The position numbers and the translations under genes were made by a program. Shown piece by piece: positions 1-3,724 of a stretch of DNA of 5,746 nt (position 1 is its first letter; each line of letters opens with the position of its first letter). Source of the stretch: an uncultured Caryophanales bacterium (GTDB lineage Bacteria > Bacillota_I > Bacilli_A > RFN20 > CAG-826). Under the pieces are notes generated by a model, which was given only the letters and a program-made list of their open reading frames with translations, made no database searches and was not told the origin of the DNA. The stretch is from assembly GCA_946401755.1 (NCBI GenBank), contig CAMIVH010000057.1, forward strand, positions 1-5,746, written 5' to 3'.

Positions 1-210
1 CTTATTAGTGATAAGAACCACTACTTCATTAATAAGGAATATCAAAGCCATCAACATGATGAAGATATTAGATTGAACAGTGAAAAAGAAAAACACTGAA
101 GCACCACCCATAAAAGCGGTTGATAAAGCGGTCAATACAATTCCTAAAACACCGATTATTATTAATGCGGCTTTGATTAGGATTTTTGTAATGGTTTTTA
201 ACAGATACAT
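1..210 (-). CDS. N-terminal part of a small multi-pass membrane protein (runs off the window)
   Basis: An open frame of 70 codons starts at the ATG at 208-210 and continues past the left edge, so the C-terminus is missing. The start follows a TAAGGTG ribosome site 5 nt upstream and a promoter-like stretch at 231-263. The visible part has a short basic N-terminus (MYLLKTITKILIK), a first hydrophobic helix at about residues 13-34, and a second at about 40-67 that ends before TNK. The linker contains GGASVFFFFTVQSN. An aromatic-T-x-QSN motif at the start of a helix reminds me of Pr6Pr/FAR-17a-like membrane proteins, but this is a weak recollection and not a secure family call. It sits downstream of the 281-305 terminator and so appears to be its own transcription unit. 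Function is unknown. Confidence 0.7.
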   Translation of the reverse strand, partial: MYLLKTITKILIKAALIIIGVLGIVLTALSTAFMGGASVFFFFTVQSNIFIMLMALIFLINEVVVLITNK

Positions 211-230
211 AAATGCACCTTACATACTTT

Positions 231-263
231 ATTATATTAACGATTTTAATGATTGAATATCAA
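231..263 (-). promoter_or_regulatory. Putative promoter of the membrane protein gene
   Basis: On the minus strand, TTGATA (258-263) lies 18 nt from TAATAT (234-239), which overlaps a perfect TATAAT (231-236). The better -10 would have a long 21-nt spacer to TTGATA, so the exact pairing is uncertain. The position, between the 281-305 terminator and the start at 210, is right for a promoter. Confidence 0.45.
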
Positions 264-280
264 AGTGCTTTTTAAAGTAC

Positions 281-305
281 AAAAAAGTCGCCCTTTCGGA
301 CGACT
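281..305 (-). terminator. Rho-independent terminator of the 417-506 toxin-like transcript
   Basis: Read on the minus strand, AGUCGUCC and GGGCGACU form an 8-bp stem with one U-G wobble and a GAAA tetraloop. Six U follow directly. On the plus strand the wobble becomes a C-A mismatch and no T-tract follows the stem, so the terminator acts on minus-strand RNA. The only minus-strand ORF upstream that it can serve is the small one at 417-506. It is almost identical to the terminator at 636-663. Confidence 0.85.
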
Positions 306-320
306 ATTAATTAATTCTTA

Positions 321-353
321 AGCATATTCACTTTTTAAAAAATATGCTATAAT
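321..353 (+). promoter_or_regulatory. Extended -10 promoter for the short antisense RNA, overlapped by an 8-bp dyad
   Basis: TATAAT at 348-353 is preceded by TG at 345-346, an extended -10 element. The -35 region is weak (TTCACT at 327-332, spacer 15), as is common for extended -10 promoters. AGCATATT (321-328) and AATATGCT (341-348) form a perfect inverted repeat that spans the -35 to -10 interval. It could be an operator, or a hairpin in the 3' tail of the opposing mRNA. The predicted start is near 360. Confidence 0.65.
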
Positions 354-361
354 GTAGCCAC

Positions 362-381
362 AAGAACGGAGCTCCTCAAAC
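362..381. repeat. Inverted repeat, arm 1 (mRNA 3' tail / antisense RNA 5' end)
   Basis: The plus strand holds GAACGGAG (364-371), CTCC (372-375) and CAAAC (377-381). The minus strand at 537-555 holds the same blocks with small gaps. In the toxin mRNA the two arms are therefore complementary and can pair leader to 3' tail. This arm is also the 5' end of the antisense RNA. Confidence 0.7.
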
Positions 382-418
382 TTACTTTGTGGTTATTGTG
401 GGTTTGGCTCCTTTTTTT
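368..418 (+). terminator. Terminator of the short plus-strand RNA
   Basis: A bulged stem (368-381 with 402-411) is followed immediately by seven T (412-418). The tract overlaps the TAA stop of the minus-strand ORF at 417-419, so the two units are tail-to-tail and overlapping. Confidence 0.7.
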
Positions 419-506
419 ATTTCGTCAGAATTCTGAACAAACATAGTAGAAGACAATACAAGGCTATTTTCAAAAGTTTTATCAACTCTTTATTTTCGTC
501 TTTCAT
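417..506 (-). CDS. 29-aa hydrophobic peptide, candidate type I toxin
   Basis: The ATG at 504-506 follows a near-perfect ribosome site (AAAGGAGGT at 515-523, 8-nt spacing), much stronger than that of rpsR. The peptide has a charged N-terminus (MKDENKELIK), one hydrophobic helix (LLKIALYCLLLCLF) and a short basic end (RILTK), ending in TAA at 417-419. Size, single helix and basic C-terminus are typical of membrane-acting type I toxins such as Fst and Ldr, but I see no diagnostic family motif and the usual Fst proline is absent. The context supports the call: own promoter-like -10 at 587-592, a leader hairpin hiding the ribosome site (510-550), a long 3' tail ending at terminator 281-305, and a convergent short RNA at 360-418. 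A leader peptide or chance ORF is the alternative, but the ribosome site makes chance unlikely. Confidence 0.65.
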   Translation of the reverse strand: MKDENKELIKLLKIALYCLLLCLFRILTK

Positions 507-509
507 TGT

Positions 510-550
510 GAGATACCTCCTTTCTATATGTTTATAGTTTGGGAGGTCTC
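510..550 (-). promoter_or_regulatory. Leader hairpin sequestering the toxin ribosome binding site
   Basis: In the minus-strand RNA, GAGACCUCC (542-550) pairs with GGAGGU (515-520) plus CUC (510-512), leaving a 2-nt AU bulge (513-514). This nine-pair helix buries the Shine-Dalgarno. A second helix forms inside it, CUAUA (533-537) with UAUAG (524-528), closed by an AACA loop. Internal helices that hide the ribosome site are characteristic of Fst-type toxin mRNAs (known family). Here the fold is deduced by eye. Confidence 0.6.
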
Positions 551-556
551 CGTTCC
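537..556. repeat. Inverted repeat, arm 2 (toxin mRNA leader)
   Basis: This is the partner of 362-381. The minus strand reads GGAACGGAG, ACCTCC, CAAAC here, so the arm can pair with the mRNA's own 3' tail. The ACCUCC block is the same one that masks the ribosome site in the 510-550 hairpin, so the two pairings exclude each other. Confidence 0.7.
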
Positions 557-563
557 GAGTTTT

Positions 564-617
564 AATGACTTTTCTTTGTCACTATTATTATAAATTTTGT
601 AGTAACAAAAACCACAA
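564..617 (-). promoter_or_regulatory. Putative toxin mRNA promoter and 5'-end stem-loop
   Basis: A TATAAT lies at 587-592 on the minus strand. The best -35 candidate, TTGTGG at 612-617, has a long 19-nt spacer, so promoter strength is unclear. Starting near 580-583, the RNA would open with AGUGAC (578-583) pairing with GUCAUU (564-569) around an A-rich loop. A 5'-terminal stem of this kind stabilises other type I toxin mRNAs; its role here is inferred. Confidence 0.45.
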
Positions 618-635
618 AAAACATTGATTAAGTCT

Positions 636-663
636 AAAAAAAAGTCGCCCTCTCGGACGACTT
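636..663 (-). terminator. Rho-independent terminator of the rpsF-ssb-rpsR operon
   Basis: On the minus strand, AAGUCGUCC and GGGCGACUU form a 9-bp stem with one U-G wobble and a GAGA tetraloop, followed by eight U. It lies 27 nt after the rpsR stop. The core differs from the terminator at 281-305 in only one loop base. Confidence 0.9.
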
Positions 664-690
664 ATTTTCTTACTTTTTTGAAGACCGTAA

Positions 691-918
691 TTAGTCAGCA
701 ACGTATGGGAGAAGAGCCATGAATCTAGCGTTTTTGATAGCTTTGGCTAATTCTCTTTGGTGCTTGGCGCATGTGCCTGTAGCTCTTCTGGTAGAAATCT
801 TACCGTTTGGGGTAATCATTGTCTTTAAGAGTTCGACATCTTTGTAGTCAATGAATTTAGATTTGTTCTTGCAGAAGATACAAACTTTTTTATGTGGTCT
901 AACTTTTCTAAATGCCAT
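691..918 (-). CDS. rpsR: 30S ribosomal protein bS18, zinc-binding form
   Basis: bS18 is a small-subunit protein that binds 16S rRNA in the platform as a heterodimer with bS6. The 75-aa protein shows the family core: IDYKDVELLKTMIT at about residues 23-36, GKISTRRATGTCAKHQREL at 39-57, AIKNARFMALLPY at 60-72. Cysteines 13 and 16 (CIFC), Cys50 and His53 (CAKH) make a complete CxxC...CxxH set, so this is the zinc-carrying variant rather than the cysteine-poor form of E. coli or Thermus. The start has only a weak AAAGGG ribosome site and lies 19 nt after the ssb stop, which suggests translation helped by coupling. It is the last gene of the operon and is followed by the 636-663 terminator. Length is normal. 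Confidence 0.97.
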   Translation of the reverse strand: MAFRKVRPHKKVCIFCKNKSKFIDYKDVELLKTMITPNGKISTRRATGTCAKHQRELAKAIKNARFMALLPYVAD

Positions 919-937
919 AATTTTCCCTTTCTTTTAA

Positions 938-1360
938 TTAAAATGGAAGATCGTCATCTGGCAAGTCATTTAAGTCAAGATTATTGCCGCTTGATTGAGC
1001 TGGAACATCATCAAACTTTGGTTCTTCCGCTGGAGCGTCTTTCTTAGGATCTAAGAATGTTACGCTATCAACGATGACTTCAATTGTTTTACCTTTTGTT
1101 CCATCTTTGCGTTCAAAATTTCTTTGATTGAGACTGCCGTCAACTGCGATCCTACTACCTTTTCTGGTGTTCTTGACTAAGCTATCAGCTTGGTCTCTGA
1201 AGACACGACAATCGATGAAGATTGTACCCCTTGTGCCATCAGATTCTCTCATGCGGTTATCCACAGCAAGAGTGAATGTAGCAAAGCTAACATCAGAACT
1301 GGTTTTTCTTAATTCTGGGTCCTTAACTAAGCGACCCATTAAGAGTACACGATTAACCAT
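938..1360 (-). CDS. ssb: Single-stranded DNA-binding protein
   Basis: SSB coats single-stranded DNA during replication, recombination and repair, and recruits partners through its C-terminal tip. I place the start at the ATG at 1358-1360 (MVNRVLLMGRLVKDPELR), because AAGGAGG precedes it by 8 nt and overlaps the rpsF stop codon. An in-frame ATG at 1387 would overlap rpsF and lacks such a site. The 140-aa product has an OB fold at about residues 1-104 (FATFTLAVDN, FIDCRVF, RIAVDGSL, TIEVIVDSVTFL), a short acidic Pro/Ser linker and the classic tip DLPDDDLPF. The linker is shorter than in most SSBs. Unusually, the protein has no Trp or Tyr: the conserved Trp of the INxxxW segment is Phe54. It sits between rpsF and rpsR as in Bacillus. 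Confidence 0.96.
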   Translation of the reverse strand: MVNRVLLMGRLVKDPELRKTSSDVSFATFTLAVDNRMRESDGTRGTIFIDCRVFRDQADSLVKNTRKGSRIAVDGSLNQRNFERKDGTKGKTIEVIVDSVTFLDPKKDAPAEEPKFDDVPAQSSGNNLDLNDLPDDDLPF

Positions 1361-1373
1361 GTAGTTGTCCTCC

Positions 1374-1664
1374 TTATTGTTGATCAACTGTAACTAGATG
1401 ACGTAACACGGCTGGATTGATTTTGACTTTACGATTGAATTGATAAAGTGCAGCCTCATCAGCTTCCACTTTGAGGATGACATAGAAACCTTTGGTTTGA
1501 TCCTTGATTTCGTACGCTAATTCGCGTAAACCCATCTTGGTATCTGTGTTGTTAACCTTGGCGCCGTTCTTTTCGAGGAGCTTTTGGATGTTACCCATTT
1601 CAGCTTCACGAGCGGCTTCGTCTAAGTCGGCCTTCAAAATGTACATAATTTCATAATTGCGCAT
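1374..1664 (-). CDS. rpsF: 30S ribosomal protein bS6
   Basis: bS6 pairs with bS18 on the platform of the small ribosomal subunit. The 96-aa protein begins MRNYEIMYILKADLDE and shows family landmarks: GLRELAYEIKDQTKGFYVIL (about residues 45-64), the acidic EADEAAL stretch, and the C-terminal helix FNRKVKINPAVLRHLV (about 76-91). The C-terminus stops soon after, without a long charged tail. The ribosome site GGGAGGT lies about 7 nt before the ATG. It is the first gene of the operon, behind promoter 1743-1771 and a structured leader. Its stop TAA is part of the ssb ribosome site, so the two genes are probably translationally coupled. Confidence 0.96.
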   Translation of the reverse strand: MRNYEIMYILKADLDEAAREAEMGNIQKLLEKNGAKVNNTDTKMGLRELAYEIKDQTKGFYVILKVEADEAALYQFNRKVKINPAVLRHLVTVDQQ

Positions 1665-1677
1665 TTTATTTACCTCC

Positions 1678-1736
1678 CTCTGGTCTAATGGCTACCATAT
1701 TTACATTGGTAGCAGAGATTAATGCTACATTGTAGC
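1678..1736 (-). promoter_or_regulatory. Structured 5' leader of the rpsF operon
   Basis: The RNA begins with a hairpin, GCUAC-AAU-GUAGC (1724-1736). A second hairpin pairs GCUACCA with UGGUAGC (1691-1713). Outside it, CUCUG (1713-1717) pairs with CAGAG (1678-1682), directly next to the GGGAGG ribosome site. In many bacteria S6:S18 binds the rpsF leader to repress the operon (known). The position fits, but the CCG trinucleotide typical of that motif is absent, so this is a candidate autoregulatory leader and not a match to the known motif. Confidence 0.5.
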
Positions 1737-1742
1737 GTGTCA

Positions 1743-1771
1743 ATTATACTAGCCAATTTGCAATTTGTAAA
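1743..1771 (-). promoter_or_regulatory. Promoter of rpsF-ssb-rpsR
   Basis: TTTACA (1766-1771) and TATAAT (1743-1748) are separated by 17 nt on the minus strand, a near-consensus sigma-A promoter. The predicted start is near 1736, giving a leader of about 72 nt. Confidence 0.85.
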
Positions 1772-1775
1772 GCGC

Positions 1776-1811
1776 GTGTATACACTAGTTGCCTAGGCGG
1801 GCAGATGCCCG
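1776..1811. repeat. Cluster of perfect palindromes between two divergent promoters
   Basis: GTGTATACAC (1776-1785), ACTAGT (1784-1789), GCCTAGGC (1791-1798) and CGGGC-AGAT-GCCCG (1798-1811) stand side by side. They fill the space between the rpsF -35 box and the -35 box of the plus-strand promoter. They could bind a regulator, but nothing identifies one. Confidence 0.5.
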
Positions 1812-1839
1812 TTGACTTTTGTTAGGATGTTGCTAAAAT
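1812..1839 (+). promoter_or_regulatory. Plus-strand promoter for a very short RNA
   Basis: TTGACT (1812-1817) is 16 nt from TAAAAT (1834-1839), which is preceded by TG (1831-1832), an extended -10. A TATAAT (1839-1844) overlaps but is poorly spaced. The promoter points at the minus-strand small ORFs at 1890-2010. Confidence 0.65.
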
Positions 1840-1845
1840 ATAATT

Positions 1846-1880
1846 GGTTCTAGAGAGAGCCGAAAGGCCCCCTCTTTTTT
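1846..1880 (+). ncRNA. Predicted ~35-nt RNA convergent with a small hydrophobic ORF
   Basis: From the 1812-1839 promoter the RNA starts near 1846 and ends at a T6 tract (1875-1880). Almost all of it is the hairpin AGAGAGAGCC (1852-1861), GAAA loop, GGCCCCCTCT (1866-1875), with two A-C mismatches. It ends 10 nt before the stop codon of the 1890-1967 ORF. The arrangement matches the 360-418 RNA at the other locus. At this length it is barely more than a terminator, so it may be a short decoy, or the terminator may leak to give a longer antisense RNA. An antitoxin role is inferred only from layout. Confidence 0.4.
1852..1880 (+). terminator. Terminator of the short plus-strand RNA at locus 2
   Basis: The GAAA-capped stem is followed by six T on the plus strand. 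On the minus strand the two mismatches become G-U wobbles, giving an uninterrupted 10-bp stem, but no U-tract follows. It could still halt the opposing transcript in part. Confidence 0.65.
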
Positions 1881-1889
1881 ATTCAGAAA

Positions 1890-1967
1890 CTACTTGTTTT
1901 TAAGTAATCTCTTGAATGCAACCAATACTAGTAAAAGCAACAACAGTACAAGAATTATTTCTTGCAT
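1890..1967 (-). CDS. 25-aa hydrophobic peptide, second candidate type I toxin
   Basis: The ATG at 1965-1967 opens a 25-codon frame ending in TAG at 1890-1892. The peptide is one Leu/Val-rich helix (IILVLLLLLLVLVAF) after MQE, then a basic end (KRLLKNK), the profile of a small membrane-acting peptide. No good ribosome site precedes it. Instead it lies inside the 1900-2010 ORF in another frame, and that ORF has a strong site, so its translation may depend on coupling, as hok depends on mok (known in hok/sok). A convergent short RNA ends 10 nt past its stop. I cannot name a family. Chance hydrophobicity of an AT-rich frame is the main alternative, though eleven consecutive Leu, Val and Ile codons followed by a Lys/Arg cluster is suggestive. 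Confidence 0.45.
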   Translation of the reverse strand: MQEIILVLLLLLLVLVAFKRLLKNK

Positions 1968-2010
1968 AATCCACTAGGTCAACAGACAAATGCCCTTTAA
2001 AATGTCTCAT
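1900..2010 (-). CDS. 36-aa ORF overlapping the hydrophobic peptide, possible coupling leader
   Basis: The ATG at 2008-2010 follows AGAGGAGA by 6 nt, the best ribosome site in this gap. The product starts MRHFKGHLSVDLVDYARNN, continues with a mildly hydrophobic part containing two Cys, and ends in IQEIT with TAA at 1900-1902. It resembles nothing I recognise. It covers the whole start and helix of the 1890-1967 ORF in another frame and stops just inside that ORF's end, so it may act as a mok-like translated leader. It could also be the real product. Confidence 0.45.
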   Translation of the reverse strand: MRHFKGHLSVDLVDYARNNSCTVVAFTSIGCIQEIT

Positions 2011-2050
2011 GGATTGTCTCCTCTCGACATTTTCCTAGATAAACGAGAAG
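1974..2050 (-). promoter_or_regulatory. Alternative leader structures around the locus-2 ribosome site
   Basis: Two mutually exclusive folds are visible. CUUCUCG (2044-2050) can pair with CGAGAGG (2020-2026) and hide the Shine-Dalgarno. Alternatively AAAAUGUC (2026-2033) pairs perfectly with GACAUUUU (1999-2006), placing ribosome site and ATG in a 19-nt loop. That stem can be extended by CUAGG (2034-2038) with CCUAG (1974-1978). The folds share position 2026. A switch is inferred. Confidence 0.45.
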
Positions 2051-2058
2051 CAATCATC

Positions 2059-2091
2059 AGTGATAAAGTTAGACCTTTTGGCTAAGTCACT
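2059..2091 (-). other. Stem-loop, possible 5' end of the locus-2 transcript
   Basis: On the minus strand AGUGA pairs with UCACU (2087-2091 with 2059-2063). Inside, UUAGCC pairs with GG-U-CUAA around an AAAA loop (2069-2085), with one bulged U. The locus-1 mRNA also seems to open with a stem starting AGUGAC (564-583). I see no convincing promoter here, so this RNA may start elsewhere or come from lysS read-through. Confidence 0.35.
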
Positions 2092-2122
2092 AAAAAAGCC
2101 CCTCATTAATTAAATAGGAGCT
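2092..2122 (-). terminator. Rho-independent terminator after lysS
   Basis: On the minus strand AGCUCCU (2116-2122) pairs with AGGGGCU (2097-2103) across a 12-nt AT-rich loop, followed by a U-tract (2092-2097). A T-tract on the other side also lets it work weakly on the plus strand. It lies 44 nt past the lysS stop. Confidence 0.85.
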
Positions 2123-2166
2123 TTTTTTGATTTTTGTCCGATAAAATTTTAATTTTGTGAAAATTT

Positions 2167-3651
2167 CTATCTATCTCTCATTGTTGGGAAGAGAATGACT
2201 TCACGGATTTGAGCTTGGTTAGTTAATAGCATAACTAATCTATCAATACCCATACCAACACCACCTGTTGGAGGCATACCGTATTCTAAGGCTTCAACGA
2301 AGTCCTTGTCCATTTCACTAGCTTCTTCATCACCTAACTTCTTAGCTTCTAATTGAGCGAGGAATCTTTCTTCTTGATCTAATGGATCGTTAAGTTCGGT
2401 ATAAGCATTAGCGAGTTCTTTACCATTAACGAATAATTCAAATCTTTGAACGAATCTTGGATCTTTTTCTTTCTTAGTTAATGGAGAAACTTCGATTGGA
2501 TATTCATAAACGAAGGTAGGTTGGATTAAATCGTCTTGGCAGAACTCTTCAAAGAATTCGTTCATAACATAACCAACAGTGTTTTTAAACTTGTCTAAAT
2601 GTAAGTCACGTTCATCTGCGAGTTTCTTAGCTTCTTCATAGGTTTTGACTTCTTTGAAATCGATACCACATTTTTCTTTAATTAAGTCATTCATAGAGAT
2701 CCATCTGAATGGGTCTTTGAAATTAATTTCACGGTCACCATATTTGACGATAGCAGAACCTGTGACTTCTTTAGCGGCATTTCTAATTAATTTTTCAGTT
2801 AAGTCACCAATACCTCTTAAGTCACTGTAGGCTTGATAGATTTCAATTGTAGTGAATTCTGGGTTATGGGAAGCATCCATGCCTTCATTACGGAAAAGTC
2901 TACCAATTTCATACACTCTTTCCATACCACCAACGAGTAAACGTTTGAGGTTAAGTTCAGTAGCGATTCTTAAGTAGAAATCTTTATCTAATGTATTGTG
3001 ATGTGTAACGAATGGACGAGCGGAAGCACCACCTAAGATTGGAGAAAGAATTGATGTTTCAACTTCAGTGAAACCTTTACCATCAAGGAAGTGTTGGATA
3101 CTACGAATGATTTGAGGTCTCATGAAAGCAACTTTTCTTGCTTCTTCATTCATGATTAAGTCTAAGTATCTTCTTCTAGAACGTTCTTCAACGTCAGTTA
3201 AACCATGGAACTTTTCTGGTAATGGATGTAAGCACTTTGTTAAGTGAATGAACTTTTGCGCTTTAATTGTTAATTCGCCAGTTCTTGTTAAGTTCATGAT
3301 GCCTTTAACACCGACGATATCACCGATATCGGCCATCTTGAAAAGGTCATAGTTCTTTTTGCCTAAACCATCAAGTGATAAATAAACTTGGATATTACCA
3401 GTTTTATCTTGGATATTCATAAAGGAAGCTTTACCCATTTTACGGATAGCTTTAATACGGCCTGCAACAGAAACTTTTAAAGCCATTTTAGCAAGAGCTC
3501 TTTCGGATTTCTTATTACATAAGGCACGAATTTCTTTAATAGAATGAGAAACTTTATAAGCTTGACCAAATGGATCGATGCCTAATTCTTGGTATTTTTT
3601 GATCTTTTCTAAACGGATTAGTTCTTGGTCATTTAATTCATTAATGTTCAT
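2167..3651 (-). CDS. lysS: Lysyl-tRNA synthetase, class II
   Basis: This cytoplasmic enzyme charges tRNA-Lys with lysine using ATP. At 494 aa it is full length. An N-terminal helix (residues 1-50) leads to the anticodon-binding OB fold (about 58-140: VAGRIKAIRKMGKASFMNIQD). The class II catalytic core has motif 1 around 178-212 (MRPQIIRSIQHF, then ETSILSPILGGASARPF), motif 2 around 253-275 (FRNEGMDASHNPEFTTIEIY) and motif 3 around 463-476 (GGVGMGIDRLVMLL). FELFVNGKELANAYTELNDP (404-423) is typical of LysRS. The start follows a modest GAAAGGAAAG site. It lies 73 nt after dus, with a hairpin but no clear terminator between, so it probably belongs to the ftsH-dus-lysS transcript. No T-box precedes it. 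The stop is TAG. Confidence 0.98.
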   Translation of the reverse strand: MNINELNDQELIRLEKIKKYQELGIDPFGQAYKVSHSIKEIRALCNKKSERALAKMALKVSVAGRIKAIRKMGKASFMNIQDKTGNIQVYLSLDGLGKKNYDLFKMADIGDIVGVKGIMNLTRTGELTIKAQKFIHLTKCLHPLPEKFHGLTDVEERSRRRYLDLIMNEEARKVAFMRPQIIRSIQHFLDGKGFTEVETSILSPILGGASARPFVTHHNTLDKDFYLRIATELNLKRLLVGGMERVYEIGRLFRNEGMDASHNPEFTTIEIYQAYSDLRGIGDLTEKLIRNAAKEVTGSAIVKYGDREINFKDPFRWISMNDLIKEKCGIDFKEVKTYEEAKKLADERDLHLDKFKNTVGYVMNEFFEEFCQDDLIQPTFVYEYPIEVSPLTKKEKDPRFVQRFELFVNGKELANAYTELNDPLDQEERFLAQLEAKKLGDEEASEMDKDFVEALEYGMPPTGGVGMGIDRLVMLLTNQAQIREVILFPTMRDR

Positions 3652-3702
3652 ATTTTCAACTTTCCTTTCAAATATCCACGCTCAAATACTATATACGAGT
3701 TC

Positions 3703-3722
3703 TTTGTCTAATGAAAGACAAA
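3703..3722 (-). other. Stem-loop in the dus-lysS gap
   Basis: TTTGTCT and AGACAAA pair perfectly around a 6-nt loop. No U-tract follows on the minus strand, so it is not a standard terminator. It may mark RNA processing or protect the lysS message. The rest of the gap holds TATA-like words (TATATA, TATAGT) but no convincing -35. Confidence 0.5.
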
Positions 3723-3724
3723 CG

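Larger units (their letters stand above)
360..418 (+). ncRNA. Predicted short antisense RNA (RNAII-like antitoxin candidate)
   Basis: From the extended -10 promoter, a transcript of about 59 nt runs to a T7 tract. Its 3' half is a terminator hairpin: GGAGC (368-372) pairs with GCTCC (407-411), and CAAAC (377-381) with GTTTG (402-406), with TCCT bulged. CCACAA (358-363) could instead pair with either of two TTGTGG copies (387-392, 396-401) if the start is slightly upstream. No ORF follows on the plus strand, so a leader or attenuator role is unlikely. The RNA is fully complementary to the predicted 3' untranslated region of the opposing 417-506 mRNA, and its U-tract overlaps that ORF's stop codon. 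Size and convergent layout resemble RNAII of the enterococcal pAD1 par locus (known family). The antitoxin role is inferred. Confidence 0.55.

Noticed and set aside
354..418. Riboswitch or attenuator reading of the plus-strand RNA
   Set aside because: It has alternative stems and a terminator, but no plus-strand gene follows in the next kilobases, so there is nothing for it to regulate in cis.
1128..1364. Plus-strand frame of 78 codons opposite ssb
   Set aside because: It is a mirror of the conserved ssb frame with no ribosome site or family features. The same applies to plus-strand frames within lysS, dus and ftsH.
1361..1387. Upstream ATG for ssb giving a 149-aa protein
   Set aside because: It lies inside rpsF, lacks a good ribosome site, and adds residues not seen in SSB. 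The ATG at 1358-1360 has AAGGAGG at 8 nt.
3652..3724. T-box or strong promoter ahead of lysS
   Set aside because: The gap is only 73 nt and shows no T-box sequence, and no -35/-10 pair with sensible spacing could be found.
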